DNA of 64,000 bases from Tsukamurella paurometabola DSM 20162 (lineage in GTDB: Bacteria; Actinomycetota; Actinomycetes; Mycobacteriales; Mycobacteriaceae): the NCBI RefSeq assembly GCF_000092225.1, contig NC_014158.1, forward strand, positions 1,054,001 through 1,118,000. The letters run 5' to 3'. Every line of letters starts with the position of its first letter. The stretch's first letter is position 1. The notes under the pieces are model-generated. The model saw only the letters and a program-made list of their open reading frames with translations, searched no databases and had not been told where the DNA came from. Made by a program: the position numbers and the translations under genes. This document shows positions 9,475 to 18,485 of the stretch, one piece after another.

Positions 9475-10863
9475 TCACACCTCCGCCGGGGCGAGCGGCA
9501 CCGGTGCCGGGGCCGTGAAGTCGACGGTGGCGGGTGCCGCGATGGTCTCGACCAGTCTGCCCGCGACATCGACCCCGTCGTCCTCGGCGATGGACTCGAT
9601 GATCAGCGCGGCCCGGCGGGCGGGGATGTCACCGAGGTCGATCAACGACGAGGTGCGCTGCGCGCGGCGGCGGGTGGCCGGATCGAGCAGCTTGTCGAAG
9701 GCGGCGTGCAACCGTTCCGGGGTGACGTTGCGCATCGGGAGGCAGGCGCCGACGCCGAGGTCGGTGACCCGCGCGCCCCAGAAGGGCTGATCGGCGAGCA
9801 CCGGGCAGATCAGGGTGGGCAGGCCGGCGCGCAGCGATGCGGCGGTGGTGCCGGCGCCGCCGTGGTGCACGGCGGCGGCGCAGTGCGGGAGTACCTCCGA
9901 GTGCACGACCTCGTTGACGACCCGCATGTGGTCGCCGAGGTCCTCACTGGTGAGATCGCTCCAGCCGGAGACGATGAGTCCGCGCCGGCCCCGCTCCTTG
10001 CAGACCTGCGCGAAGATGCGGGCCTTGCCGTCGGGGTCGGCGATCCGCATGCTGCCGAAGCCCCAGTAGATCGGCGCATCGCCGGCCTTGATCCAGTCCA
10101 TCAGGTCGGCGTCGGTGCGGGACTGCTTGCCCTCGCGCAGCCACGCGTCCGAGGGCACCTCCAGGAAACCGAGCATCGGCCGGGTGCGGCTGAACTCGGG
10201 CACCAGATCGGGGGTGAGGGCGGGGTCGTAGAGCTGCAGATCGACGATCTCGTGGGCGTCGCGGTTCTTCGCGCGCCGCGAGCGGTACGGCGCCTCGCCG
10301 ACCGACATGCGGTGGAAGTTGACGGCGGCGCGCACGTGCGTCCAGGTGAACGAGTCGCCGAGCGCCCAGGTGGCCCGCTTGACCATGCGCGGCGACCGCG
10401 ACAGCACATCGCTGGTCAACCCGGCCGGGGTGTACTGCGTCATCGGGTACACGCTGTTGGTGGTTCCAGGGAAGAATCGGTAGCTGATGATCGAGGCGCC
10501 GGTGCGGCGAGTGATGGGCAGCGCGAAATCGACCGCGTCCGAATGGGTCAGCACCACATCGGCGTCGCGGCACACGGTCTCGATCTCGTACGAGATGGTG
10601 GCGATGTTGCGCACCAGGAACCGGCCGTAGGCCCGCATCCGCTCCACCGGTCGGTGGATCACCTCGCGGTAGTCGTCGTCGTAGTCGGGGACGATCTCGT
10701 TGAGCCGGTGCGCGTCGATACCCGCGGAGCGGATCAGCTTCACCAGCGGATCACCCATCGCGGCGATCGTCACATCGTGCCCGCGGCTCTGCAGCGCCAG
10801 CCCGATCGCGATCGTGGGTTGGACATCGCCTCGGCTGCCCATAGCGAGGATGCACACCTTCAT
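9475..10863 (-). CDS. GT1 (MGT/UGT-like) glycosyltransferase
   Basis: A 462-residue glycosyltransferase with a GT-B fold. The N-terminus MKVCILAMGSRGDVQPTIAI is the acceptor-binding signature of the sterol/macrolide/glycopeptidolipid GT family. The C-terminal donor site has YWGFGSMRIADPDG, then HHGGAGTTAASLRAGLPTL and CPVLADQPFWGARV. The nearest known types are rtfA/gtf enzymes of mycobacterial glycopeptidolipids. It should add a hexose or deoxyhexose from a nucleotide sugar to a lipid or sugar acceptor. The start overlaps the upstream membrane gene by ATGA. Confidence 0.9.
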   Translation of the reverse strand: MKVCILAMGSRGDVQPTIAIGLALQSRGHDVTIAAMGDPLVKLIRSAGIDAHRLNEIVPDYDDDYREVIHRPVERMRAYGRFLVRNIATISYEIETVCRDADVVLTHSDAVDFALPITRRTGASIISYRFFPGTTNSVYPMTQYTPAGLTSDVLSRSPRMVKRATWALGDSFTWTHVRAAVNFHRMSVGEAPYRSRRAKNRDAHEIVDLQLYDPALTPDLVPEFSRTRPMLGFLEVPSDAWLREGKQSRTDADLMDWIKAGDAPIYWGFGSMRIADPDGKARIFAQVCKERGRRGLIVSGWSDLTSEDLGDHMRVVNEVVHSEVLPHCAAAVHHGGAGTTAASLRAGLPTLICPVLADQPFWGARVTDLGVGACLPMRNVTPERLHAAFDKLLDPATRRRAQRTSSLIDLGDIPARRAALIIESIAEDDGVDVAGRLVETIAAPATVDFTAPAPVPLAPAEV

Positions 10864-11564
10864 GATCGGTTCGTCCTTTCGACGTTCTTCGGTGACGGGG
10901 CCAGGGGACGGTCGTCAGTGGCAGTGGTAGCCAGCGCCGCCCGGACGGGGCGGAGCAGCAGCAGGGTGATCGGCGCGATCGGCACGGCGACCAGCAGGGG
11001 GATCACCTGACAGGCGACCACCGCGTAGTCGATGGGCAGGGCCAGCGCCGCGGTCACCGAGGCGCCGGTGCTCACGGCGACCGCGACCAGCCAGAGCGGG
11101 TCGATCGCGGAGACGGCGCGCACGGTGTCCGGCGCCACCCGCACCCGGCGGTTCCAGGCCTGCGCGCGCTCGGTGTCGCCGCGGACCGTGAGCCGCATGA
11201 TCAGGGTGGCCACCGCCCGGCGGCGCAGCACCAGGCCGGCGACGATCGCCACGAACATCAGGCCGCCGATGCTGGTCTCCACCAGCAGGATCACACGCGG
11301 GCTGCCCGAGATGGCGGCGGCCACGATGGAGCAGGCGAGCAGGGTGAGGGTGAAGATCTCCAGCGGATCGGTGGCACGCCGCCGGAACGTGCGCACCAGG
11401 ATCCGGGTGGCCACCACAGTGGTGCCCGCGAGCAGCGCGATCAGCTGGCCGACACCCACCAGGTAGCGCAGCGCGAAGTACACACCGAGCTGCAGGGCGA
11501 CATCGACCAGAAGCGCCACCGGCGGTGCCGGCGGCGACTCGGTGTCGGCGAGGGGAACGCTCAC
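10860..11564 (-). CDS. multi-pass membrane protein, VC0807-like
   Basis: A 234-residue integral membrane protein with about six hydrophobic spans (residues 16-40, 40-58, 70-85, 98-112, 150-170, 175-205). The loop RLTVRGDTERAQAWNRRV is typical of the VC0807/YciB-like family, from memory. No transporter signature is seen. GTGA and ATGA overlaps on both sides tie it between acyltransferase and glycosyltransferase genes. It may help move or organise the product at the membrane; that is inference. Confidence 0.75.
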   Translation of the reverse strand: MSVPLADTESPPAPPVALLVDVALQLGVYFALRYLVGVGQLIALLAGTTVVATRILVRTFRRRATDPLEIFTLTLLACSIVAAAISGSPRVILLVETSIGGLMFVAIVAGLVLRRRAVATLIMRLTVRGDTERAQAWNRRVRVAPDTVRAVSAIDPLWLVAVAVSTGASVTAALALPIDYAVVACQVIPLLVAVPIAPITLLLLRPVRAALATTATDDRPLAPSPKNVERTNRS

Positions 11565-12853
11565 GCGGCCGTCCCGACCTCGAGCAGCGCGTGCGCGCCG
11601 GCCTCGATGCGGCTCAGAATGCGGGTGCGGGCCTCGGCGCCGAGAGTTCCGGGGAGCACGCGCATCTCGATCGACAGGCGACCTCCGAAGGTGGAGATCA
11701 GGTAGGACGAGCCGATCGGGGCGGGCGGCGCACCGTCACCCTGCCAGGTGGCGGCGTACTCACGGATCCCGGCGGCACTGCGCACGATCTGCGAGTGGAA
11801 GTCCAGCACCTCCAGCGACCCGGGCACCGTGAGCGCGGGGAACTCGCCCAGGTTGCTGATCAGGACGGGCGGGCCGTGGCGGCGCGTCGCGAGGTCGGGC
11901 ATCGGGCTCACCGCGGTGCGCAGCACGGTTCCGTCGCGGACGTCGGAGCGGATGGTGTCGGCGACGATGCGAGCGATCGCCTCCACCGCATCGTCGCGCA
12001 CGGCGACGTAGGAGAAACCGCACAGCGCGGTCACCGAGCGCAGCGGGATGGGCGGATCGATGCGGCCACGGAAGTCCACCGGGGTGAGCAGCGCCAACGC
12101 CGCGTCGTCGTCGGATTCGGCGAGTTCCGCGCGGGCGATGAGGCCGCTCACCAGTGCGTGCGCGGAGAATCCGTGTGCGCGGGCGGTGGCCGCCAGGGCC
12201 GCGGTGGCGGCGGTATCGAAGCGGACGCGGATCGCGTCGTCGCTGTCCGGCGTCTGCGGTGCGGCGGGCTCGGCCGGAGCGGGGACGGCGCCGTGCCAGC
12301 TGGTGCCCGCCAGTCGCTCCTCGTAGTCGAGTTCGCCGGGGGTGTGCCCGCGGGCGGCCATGACCAGGTGTGGCTCGGACGGGAAGTCGCGGGCGGTGCG
12401 CACGATCGGGGTCGCGCCACTGGCGAAGGCGGTGTACAGCTCGAACAGGCGGGTCGCGATGGCCACGATGCCGGAGCCGTCGGTGGCGGCGTGGCTGGCC
12501 CAGAGGGTGAGGCGGTAGCTCTCGCCGAGGCCCGTGAGGGTGATGGCGGAGAGTTGCTCGCTGCCGACGAACCACGGTGGCGTCTGGTCGTAGCCGGTCC
12601 ACGGTGCGGCGACGTCCTGGAAGCCGATGGCGGAGGCCACCGCCGGATCGCCCGGGGCGAAGTGCGGTTTGCCGCCGAGCGTGACGATCCGGGCCGAGAG
12701 CACCGGGTACTCCTCGAGCAGAGCGCCGTAGGCCGCGCGCAGCGCCGTGCTGTCGACGGTGCCGCGCAGCTCGAAAGACGTGCCGATCACTTCGCGCGAG
12801 GTGGGGCGGACGAACGAGGCCTCCGAGAAGGTCAGTGCGCGGTAGGTCTGCAT
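11561..12853 (-). CDS. PapA5-like acyltransferase
   Basis: A 430-residue condensation-fold acyltransferase with catalytic SHAATDG (His about residue 120). It shares with its neighbours the PapA5-type signposts ALTFSEASFV, LTPVDFRGRIDPPIP, DTIRSDVRDGTV, LISNLGEFPAL and STFGGRLSIEMRV. ATG 12853 is preferred over the longer frame because family similarity begins there. It sits 22 bases after the first gene of the cassette. The several paralogs differ enough to suggest different positions or acyl chains rather than recent duplication. Confidence 0.85.
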   Translation of the reverse strand: MQTYRALTFSEASFVRPTSREVIGTSFELRGTVDSTALRAAYGALLEEYPVLSARIVTLGGKPHFAPGDPAVASAIGFQDVAAPWTGYDQTPPWFVGSEQLSAITLTGLGESYRLTLWASHAATDGSGIVAIATRLFELYTAFASGATPIVRTARDFPSEPHLVMAARGHTPGELDYEERLAGTSWHGAVPAPAEPAAPQTPDSDDAIRVRFDTAATAALAATARAHGFSAHALVSGLIARAELAESDDDAALALLTPVDFRGRIDPPIPLRSVTALCGFSYVAVRDDAVEAIARIVADTIRSDVRDGTVLRTAVSPMPDLATRRHGPPVLISNLGEFPALTVPGSLEVLDFHSQIVRSAAGIREYAATWQGDGAPPAPIGSSYLISTFGGRLSIEMRVLPGTLGAEARTRILSRIEAGAHALLEVGTAA

Positions 12854-12875
12854 GGCGTCTCCTGATTCGATCCGG

Positions 12876-14138
12876 TCACGCCGCGGGGGCGAGGCGGGCG
12901 GCGGCGTGGACGAGGGCGGTGATCCGGTCGGCGACGGCGGCGCGGGCGGCAGGGGAGGCGGTGCCGCCCAAGGTGATCGCTTCGATGCCGAGCCGGCCGC
13001 GGAAGGTCGAGGCCTGGAAGATAGTGGCCGACGGCGACGGGCGGCGCTCACCGCCCGGACCGTGCAGGGCCGTCGAATCCATCGAGATGATCGGGCGGAG
13101 ATGCTCGGCGACCACGTTCTCCGGGAGGTCGAGTGCGAGCGCGCCGAGGTTGCTCAGTACCACCGGCGGTTCGGCGGGGCCTGGAGCCGCGGGCGCGGCC
13201 AGCACATTGAGGCTGCGACCGGTGGCGACATCGGCACGCACGGCGTCGGCGACGGCGATGCCCACACCGATCGGATCGGCCAGGGCGGTCAGCTCGGGCG
13301 CGGCGAAGGAGGCGCCCACGAAGTTGGTGACCGCGGTGGGCGCCAGTGCGGGCTGCACCCGGCGGCGCAGGTCCACCAGCGTCATGGCGCCGATCCGGAT
13401 GGCATCGGCGGGATCGGCGTCCACGAAGCCCGACCGCTCAGCGCACAGCAGCACGCCGGAGAGCAGTGCGTTCACGCCCACACCGGTGGCGGCTGCCGCG
13501 AACCCCGCGGTGACCTCCTCGGAGAACCGCAGCGAGGCGACCTCGGGCAGGCGGGGCGAGGGCCCGGCCGGCAGGGTGGGGGCGGCGCCGAACCAGCGGA
13601 TGCCGTCGAGGCGATCGCGACCGGTATCGGTCCCGGTCGGTACGTCGCGCAGGATGTCCTGCGCGGAGGTGGGGAAATCATGCGGGGTGACTCGCTCGAT
13701 GGTGCGCGAGCCCACCAGGGCCGTGTAGTGCGACCAGAGCTGCGAGAGCAGGGTGAACAGGTAGGTACCGTCGCCGAGCGCGTGATTGACGGCCAGGCTG
13801 ACGCGGTGCCGGGCGTCGGCGGTGACCACGTGCAACCGGCCCAGCGCCGTCGCGGGATCGATCAGCGGCGTGGCGCCGACCGGAGGCAGGGCGTCGACCC
13901 ACTCGACGGTCAGGCGCGCGCCCGCAGCGTCGGCGGGCGCGGCGAAGACGAAGTCGTCCCCCTCGGGCAGGACGACGGCGTCGAGCGCGGGGTGCGCCGA
14001 ACGGAGCGCGGTGAACGCATCACTGAGGGCCGCGAGATCGAGGTCGCCGAGCAGGGTCAGCTCGAAGGCGACGGTGGTGGGGTAGGCGCCCACGAAGCCA
14101 CGCTCGGACGATGCGAGTCGGCGAAGCGGTGCGGTCAT
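12876..14138 (-). CDS. PapA5-like acyltransferase, first gene of the cassette
   Basis: A 420-residue condensation-fold acyltransferase. The catalytic motif is NHALGDG (His about residue 125). Signposts LTLVDLRRRVQP, DAVRADVATGRSLNV, VVLSNLGALAL and STFRGRLGIEAIT match the PapA5 group. The ATG at 14138 begins the conserved part (MTAPLRRLASSERGFVG). Upstream is a 289-base, relatively AT-rich gap that must hold the operon promoter. The six genes from here to 6916 overlap or nearly abut and read as one transcript. Confidence 0.85.
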   Translation of the reverse strand: MTAPLRRLASSERGFVGAYPTTVAFELTLLGDLDLAALSDAFTALRSAHPALDAVVLPEGDDFVFAAPADAAGARLTVEWVDALPPVGATPLIDPATALGRLHVVTADARHRVSLAVNHALGDGTYLFTLLSQLWSHYTALVGSRTIERVTPHDFPTSAQDILRDVPTGTDTGRDRLDGIRWFGAAPTLPAGPSPRLPEVASLRFSEEVTAGFAAAATGVGVNALLSGVLLCAERSGFVDADPADAIRIGAMTLVDLRRRVQPALAPTAVTNFVGASFAAPELTALADPIGVGIAVADAVRADVATGRSLNVLAAPAAPGPAEPPVVLSNLGALALDLPENVVAEHLRPIISMDSTALHGPGGERRPSPSATIFQASTFRGRLGIEAITLGGTASPAARAAVADRITALVHAAARLAPAA

Positions 14139-14427
14139 GGCGCGGTTCCTACCTGTAGGCGGTTCCTGGTGATGCCATGACGCTAAAACGCCGTCCATTC
14201 CTTTCGCGAGCCGAAAGAGTGGTGTCGATCGTCACTGTCATTCGGGGTTGACCCAGGTTGCGTTAACCGGCGCGAGTGCTGGTTCGGTGAATCTTCGCTG
14301 ACTGAACGGTGTTTTGTTACTCGCGAGTTGCTGAGTGTTCCGAGCTGGGGAAACGTTCTGGCTCCGTGGAGTTAACGCAATGCTTACGCATGAAACACGC
14401 CGAAACTGTGACGTCCGCCACCCCGCA
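14139..14427. promoter_or_regulatory. control region of the acyltransferase cassette with a 10-bp inverted repeat
   Basis: This gap between maf and the cassette is noticeably richer in A and T than its surroundings. TTGCGTTAAC (14258-14267) and its exact complement GTTAACGCAA (14371-14380) form an inverted repeat 103 bases apart. A possible minus-strand -10 (TAGCGT) lies at 14180-14185, about 40 bases before the first start codon. No gene is visible here. The paired sites could bind one regulator cooperatively, and AT-rich DNA of this kind is often bound by Lsr2. Confidence 0.45.
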
Positions 14428-15108
14428 TCACGCCGGATCCGGCACTCCCCGCCACAGGTCGACCACGCCGACCCCGAGTTCGCTCAACAGCCGGCGCATC
14501 AATGGCAATGAAATGCCGATCACCGAACTCGGGTCGCCGTCGATCCCCTCGATGAACCAGCCGCCGAGACCGTCCAGGGTGAACGCGCCCGCCACTTCGA
14601 GCGGTTCACCGGTGGCCACGTAGGCGTCGATCTCGGCGTCCGACGGTGCGCCGAATCGCAGCGTGGTACCGCCCGTGCCGGTGGCCTCGCGGGGCGGCGC
14701 ACCGTCGCCGTCGAGGAGCAGGACACAGTGGCCCGTCAGCAGGCGACCCGCGCGGCCGCGCATCGCGCCCCATCGCTCGCGGGCGACCGCCGGGGTGTGC
14801 GGCTTGCCGACTAGGGCTCCGCCGATCGAGAGCATCGAGTCGCAGCCCACGATCACGGTGCGACGGGCCCGCGCAGACGGATCGTCCGTGACCCGGGCGG
14901 CCACATCGTGGGCCTTGGCGCGAGCCAGCGCGGTCACCGCATCCTCATGCGCCGCATCGGATCCCAGTTCGGCGAGGATCGCATCCTCGTCGACCTGCGA
15001 GACGATCACGGCCGGTTCGACCCCGGCCGCGCGGAGCACGCCCAGACGCGCCGGCGAGGCCGACGCGAGCACCAGCCCGACCGGGCCGGTTACGAGCCCT
15101 TGGTCCAA
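14428..15108 (-). CDS. maf: Maf-family nucleotide pyrophosphatase
   Basis: A Maf/HAM1-like house-cleaning pyrophosphatase acting on non-canonical or modified NTPs. Motifs: VLASASPARLGVLRAAG at the N-terminus, VDED, VGCDSMLSIGGALVGKP with the catalytic Asp, GRAGRLLTGHCVLL, and the C-terminal FTLDGLGGWFIEGIDGDPSSV. The start is uncertain. The TTG at 15108 gives 226 residues, near the usual length and overlapping accE by 19 bases. The GTG at 15072 would begin at VLASASP and shorten the first strand. It ends the accD5-accE-maf transcript. Confidence 0.88.
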   Translation of the reverse strand: MDQGLVTGPVGLVLASASPARLGVLRAAGVEPAVIVSQVDEDAILAELGSDAAHEDAVTALARAKAHDVAARVTDDPSARARRTVIVGCDSMLSIGGALVGKPHTPAVARERWGAMRGRAGRLLTGHCVLLLDGDGAPPREATGTGGTTLRFGAPSDAEIDAYVATGEPLEVAGAFTLDGLGGWFIEGIDGDPSSVIGISLPLMRRLLSELGVGVVDLWRGVPDPA

Positions 15109-15365
15109 AACAGAGGGGTCTGGCTGGTGAAGGCGTTGGGACCGTTGAAGTACTGCGGCCGCAGGCGTTCCCGGGTGTCGCCCCACAGCGACTTCAGCTC
15201 GGCGGAACTCCGCGGAGCCGAACCCGACGCCGCGGCGAGCACCGTCACGATGGCGGCGACGTCGGCTGCCGACGGGTTGCCCCGCTCGAACCGGATCGCC
15301 GCGCGCAGCTTCTCCGCCTCGGCCTCGGGGACCTTCGCGGCCTCCACCGGCTTATCGGCGCTCAC
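15090..15365 (-). CDS. accE: acyl-CoA carboxylase epsilon subunit
   Basis: A 91-residue AccE protein. The recognisable part is [20 protein letters not shown] (the epsilon core RGNPSaeElAAL-x-vl), followed by [12 protein letters not shown]. It stabilises the complex between AccA3 and AccD5 and activates it. The GTG start overlaps the accD5 stop by GTGA, so accD5 and accE are translationally coupled, as the stoichiometric complex would require. Confidence 0.9.
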   Translation of the reverse strand: MSADKPVEAAKVPEAEAEKLRAAIRFERGNPSAADVAAIVTVLAAASGSAPRSSAELKSLWGDTRERLRPQYFNGPNAFTSQTPLFWTKGS

Positions 15366-17011
15366 AGCGGGATGTTCCCGTGCTTCTTCGGCAGCGTGAT
15401 CGCCACCTTGCGCTCGAGCATGTTGAGCGCCGTCACGATCTGGCCGCGGGTGTGCGAGGGCGGGATCACCGCGTCGACGTAGCCGCGCTCGGCCGCCACG
15501 TACGGGTTGACCAGGGTGTCCTCGTACTCCTCCTGGAGCTTCAGGCGCAGGGCGTCGACGTCCTCGCCCTTCTCGGCGGCCTCGGCCAGCTCCTTGCGGT
15601 ACACGAAGCCGACGGCGCCCGAGGCGCCCATCACCGCGAACTGGGCGGTGGGCCACGCCAGGTTGATATCGGCGCCCATGTCCTTGCTGCCCATCACGCA
15701 GTACGCGCCGCCGTAGGCCTTGCGGGTGACCACGGTGATCTTCGGGACGGTGGCCTCGCCGTAGGCGTAGAGCAGCTTCGCACCGCGGCGGATGATGCCG
15801 TCGTACTCCTGGCCCGTACCCGGCAGGAAGCCGGGCACGTCGACCAGGGTGATGATCGGGATGTTGAAGGCATCGCAGAACCGCACGAAGCGCGCGGCCT
15901 TCTCCGAGGCGTCGATGTCGAGGCAACCGGCCAGCTGGGTGGGCTGGTTCGCCACCAGGCCCACGCTGCGGCCGTCGATCCGGCCGAAGCCCACGATGAT
16001 GTTCATCGCGCGCTGCGGCTGGATCTCGAGGAACTCGTCGTCGTCGAGCAGGCGGCGGATCACCTCGTGCATGTCGTACGGCTGGTTCGGCGAATCCGGG
16101 ATCAGCGTGTCGAGCTCGCGGTCCTCGTCGTTGACCGACTCCTCGATCGACCCGGTGAGCGGGTCGGTCGGCACGAAGCGCGGCGCCTCGGCGCGGTTGT
16201 TCGAGGGGAGGTAGGTCATCAGCTCGCGCACGTAGTCGAGTGCGTCCTGCTCGCCGGAGGCCACGTAGTGCGCGGTGCCCGACTTGCTCATGTGGGTCTG
16301 GGCGCCGCCCAGCTCCTCCTTGGTGACCTCCTCGCCGGTCACGGACTTGATCACGTCCGGGCCGGTGATGAACATCTGGCTCTCGTGATCGACCATGACC
16401 ACGAAGTCGGTGAGGGCGGGGGAGTACACGTGGCCACCGGCGGCCGCGCCCATGATCACCGAGATCTGCGGGATGACGCCCGACGCCTGGGTGTTGCGGA
16501 AGAAGATCTTCGAGTACAGGGCGAGCGAGACCACGCCCTCCTGGATGCGCGCGCCGGCACCGTCGATGATGCCCACCAGCGGGCGGCCGGTCTTAGTGGC
16601 CAGGTCCATGACCTTGACGATCTTGTCGCCGTAGACCTCGCCGAGCGAGCCGCCGAAGACGGTGGAGTCCTGGCTGAAGACGCACACCTCGCGGCCGTCG
16701 ATGGTGCCGTAGCCGGCCACCACGCCGTCGCCCACGGGGCGCTTGGCGCCCATGCCGAAGTTGGTGGAGCGGTGCTGCGCCAGCTTGTCGAGCTCGACGA
16801 AGGAACCCTCGTCGAGCAGCGCCAGGACGCGCTCGCGGGCGGTGAGGCGGCCCTTCTCGTGCACGCGGTCGATCGCGGCCTGCCCCATGGGGGCCAGGGC
16901 CTGCGCGTCACGCTTGCGGAAGTCGGCCAGCTTGCCAGCGGTGGTGTGGATGCTGGGCTCGGCGCCGTCAGCGCCGGGAGCCGCGCCGTCGGTGGTGGAG
17001 GCACTCGTCAT
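15362..17011 (-). CDS. accD5: propionyl/acyl-CoA carboxylase beta subunit
   Basis: A 549-residue carboxyltransferase that transfers the carboxyl group from AccA3-biotin to propionyl- or acetyl-CoA, giving methylmalonyl-CoA for methyl-branched lipids. The N-half holds [18 protein letters not shown] and the oxyanion loop [10 protein letters not shown]. The C-half holds [20 protein letters not shown], then [14 protein letters not shown]. Length equals that of mycobacterial AccD5 (548). ATG 17011 is preceded by TAGAGT and seven bases, so the mRNA is probably leaderless. It heads accD5-accE-maf. Confidence 0.96.
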   Translation of the reverse strand: MTSASTTDGAAPGADGAEPSIHTTAGKLADFRKRDAQALAPMGQAAIDRVHEKGRLTARERVLALLDEGSFVELDKLAQHRSTNFGMGAKRPVGDGVVAGYGTIDGREVCVFSQDSTVFGGSLGEVYGDKIVKVMDLATKTGRPLVGIIDGAGARIQEGVVSLALYSKIFFRNTQASGVIPQISVIMGAAAGGHVYSPALTDFVVMVDHESQMFITGPDVIKSVTGEEVTKEELGGAQTHMSKSGTAHYVASGEQDALDYVRELMTYLPSNNRAEAPRFVPTDPLTGSIEESVNDEDRELDTLIPDSPNQPYDMHEVIRRLLDDDEFLEIQPQRAMNIIVGFGRIDGRSVGLVANQPTQLAGCLDIDASEKAARFVRFCDAFNIPIITLVDVPGFLPGTGQEYDGIIRRGAKLLYAYGEATVPKITVVTRKAYGGAYCVMGSKDMGADINLAWPTAQFAVMGASGAVGFVYRKELAEAAEKGEDVDALRLKLQEEYEDTLVNPYVAAERGYVDAVIPPSHTRGQIVTALNMLERKVAITLPKKHGNIPL

Positions 17012-17015
17012 ACCC

Positions 17016-17038
17016 CCGACTCTAACCAATAGAGTCGG
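17016..17038. promoter_or_regulatory. palindromic divergent promoter between accD5 and birA
   Basis: CCGACTCT-N7-AGAGTCGG, with perfect 8-bp arms. Each arm contains a -10 hexamer TAGAGT: on the minus strand (17019-17024) for accD5 and on the plus strand (17030-17035) for birA. A protein bound here would control the carboxylase and its biotin ligase together. Confidence 0.55.
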
Positions 17039-17106
17039 TGCCGAACTGCAGGGTCGCCTCACCGGCCGACACGCGCGATCCTGCCCGGGTGAAGGAGAGG
17101 GCCCCG

Positions 17107-17916
17107 ATGCTCCCCGATCAGGCGGCGATCGCCGCGGCCGTGCGCGGAACGCGCTGGTACGACGTGGCGGTGGTGCCGAGCACCGGTTCCACCAACGCCG
17201 ACCTCGCCGACGGGGTCCGCGCGGGCGACGAACCCGGGCGTGTACTCATCGCCGATGTGCAGACCGCGGGCCGCGGCCGACACCTGCGGCCCTGGTCCGC
17301 GCCCGCCGGCACCCAGCTCTCCATCTCCGTCACCGTCGCCGTCCCCGCCGCCGCGGCGCCGCGCGCCGGGTGGCTGTCCCTGGTGACCGGTGTGGCCGCG
17401 GTCCGCGCGGTCCGCGAGGAGACGGGCGTCGAGGCCGGGCTCAAGTGGCCCAACGACGTGCTGCTCAGCGCCGTCCCGGGCAAGCGCGGCGGCAAAGCGG
17501 CCGGCATCCTCTCCGAGCTCGCGACCGATCCGCACGGCGGCCTGGTCGCCGTGATCGGGACGGGCCTGAACACCACGCTCGCCGCCGCCGATGTGCCGGT
17601 GGAGACCGCGACCTCGCTGCTGCTCGCCGGCGCCGAGGATCCCGATCGCACCGCCCTCGCCATCGCCTACCTGCGTCATCTCGATGCGGGCCTGACCACG
17701 TGGGCGAGCGATCCCGCCGCCGCGCGGAGTGAGTACCTGGACGTCTGCGTCACCGTCGGGCAGCGGGTGACCGTCTCGCTCCCCGGCGACGAGACCCTGG
17801 TGGGCACCGCGGTCGATGTGGACGTGGAGGGCCGCATCGTGGTGGCCGACGACGACGGGCTCCGGCATGTGCTCTCTGCCGGTGACGTCACGCACCTGCG
17901 TCCCGCCCGCACCTAG
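17107..17916 (+). CDS. birA: biotin-[acetyl-CoA carboxylase] ligase
   Basis: A 269-residue biotin protein ligase that makes biotinyl-AMP and attaches biotin to Lys of AccA3. Motifs: STNADLADG, the biotinyl-AMP loop [25 protein letters not shown], and GTGLNTT. The C-terminal cap is [20 protein letters not shown]. It has no N-terminal HTH, so unlike E. coli BirA it is not itself a repressor. ATG 17107 is used because a GGAGAG site precedes it; the frame opens earlier without similarity. It is divergent from accD5. Confidence 0.93.
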   Translation: MLPDQAAIAAAVRGTRWYDVAVVPSTGSTNADLADGVRAGDEPGRVLIADVQTAGRGRHLRPWSAPAGTQLSISVTVAVPAAAAPRAGWLSLVTGVAAVRAVREETGVEAGLKWPNDVLLSAVPGKRGGKAAGILSELATDPHGGLVAVIGTGLNTTLAAADVPVETATSLLLAGAEDPDRTALAIAYLRHLDAGLTTWASDPAAARSEYLDVCVTVGQRVTVSLPGDETLVGTAVDVDVEGRIVVADDDGLRHVLSAGDVTHLRPART

Positions 17917-17925
17917 GCTGCGCAC

Positions 17926-18474
17926 ATGGGCTTCCCGGACAAGGTGCTCGTCGACGACGAGCGGGTGCTGCTGCACATCCGTCCGCACGCCAAGCGGATG
18001 GTCGGGCCCGTGCTGGTGCTGTTCCTGGCATCGGCGCTCGCGGGCGTCGCCGGTGGCCTGGTGACGCGCGCGAACATCTCCGGCCAGACCGCAGGCTGGC
18101 TCAGCCTGGCCATCGTCGCCGTGTGGACGCTGATCGTCGGGTGGTGGACGGTGCGCCCCTGGGTGGTGCGGCGCGCCACCCACCTCGTGGTCACCGACCT
18201 GCGGATCATGTTCCGCGCGGGGATCCTGCGCCGCCGCGGCATCGATATCCCACTGCGCCGGATCAATTCGGTGCAGTACCACCAGCGGCTGGTCGACCGG
18301 GCGCTGCGCTCCGGGGTCCTCACCGTGGAATCCGCGGGCGACGATCCACTCGACTTCCCCGACGTCCCGCGCATCGCGGCGGTGCATGCGTTGCTGGTCG
18401 ATGCCCTCGATGACGCGGCCGACCGGGCCTCGGCGGAGTACGAGCGTCGCGGTGATCGGTGGCGGGCGGAGTAA
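17926..18474 (+). CDS. PH-domain (bPH2) membrane protein
   Basis: A 182-residue protein: short cytosolic N-terminus, two hydrophobic spans (about residues 28-47 and 58-77), then a bacterial pleckstrin-like domain (RATHLVVTDLRIMFRAGIL, IPLRRINSVQYHQRLVDRALRSG, LTVES). This is the conserved neighbour of birA in mycobacteria (Rv3278c-like). Function unknown. The birA stop TAG forms the first three bases of a TAGGCT -10 box (17914-17919) six bases before its ATG, so it probably has its own leaderless promoter. Confidence 0.85.
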   Translation: MGFPDKVLVDDERVLLHIRPHAKRMVGPVLVLFLASALAGVAGGLVTRANISGQTAGWLSLAIVAVWTLIVGWWTVRPWVVRRATHLVVTDLRIMFRAGILRRRGIDIPLRRINSVQYHQRLVDRALRSGVLTVESAGDDPLDFPDVPRIAAVHALLVDALDDAADRASAEYERRGDRWRAE

Positions 18475-18485
18475 CCTGGGCGGTC

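Noticed and set aside
15380-17032. 550-codon plus-strand frame opposite accD5
   Set aside because: Antisense shadow; no motif, while AccD5 is unmistakable on the minus strand.
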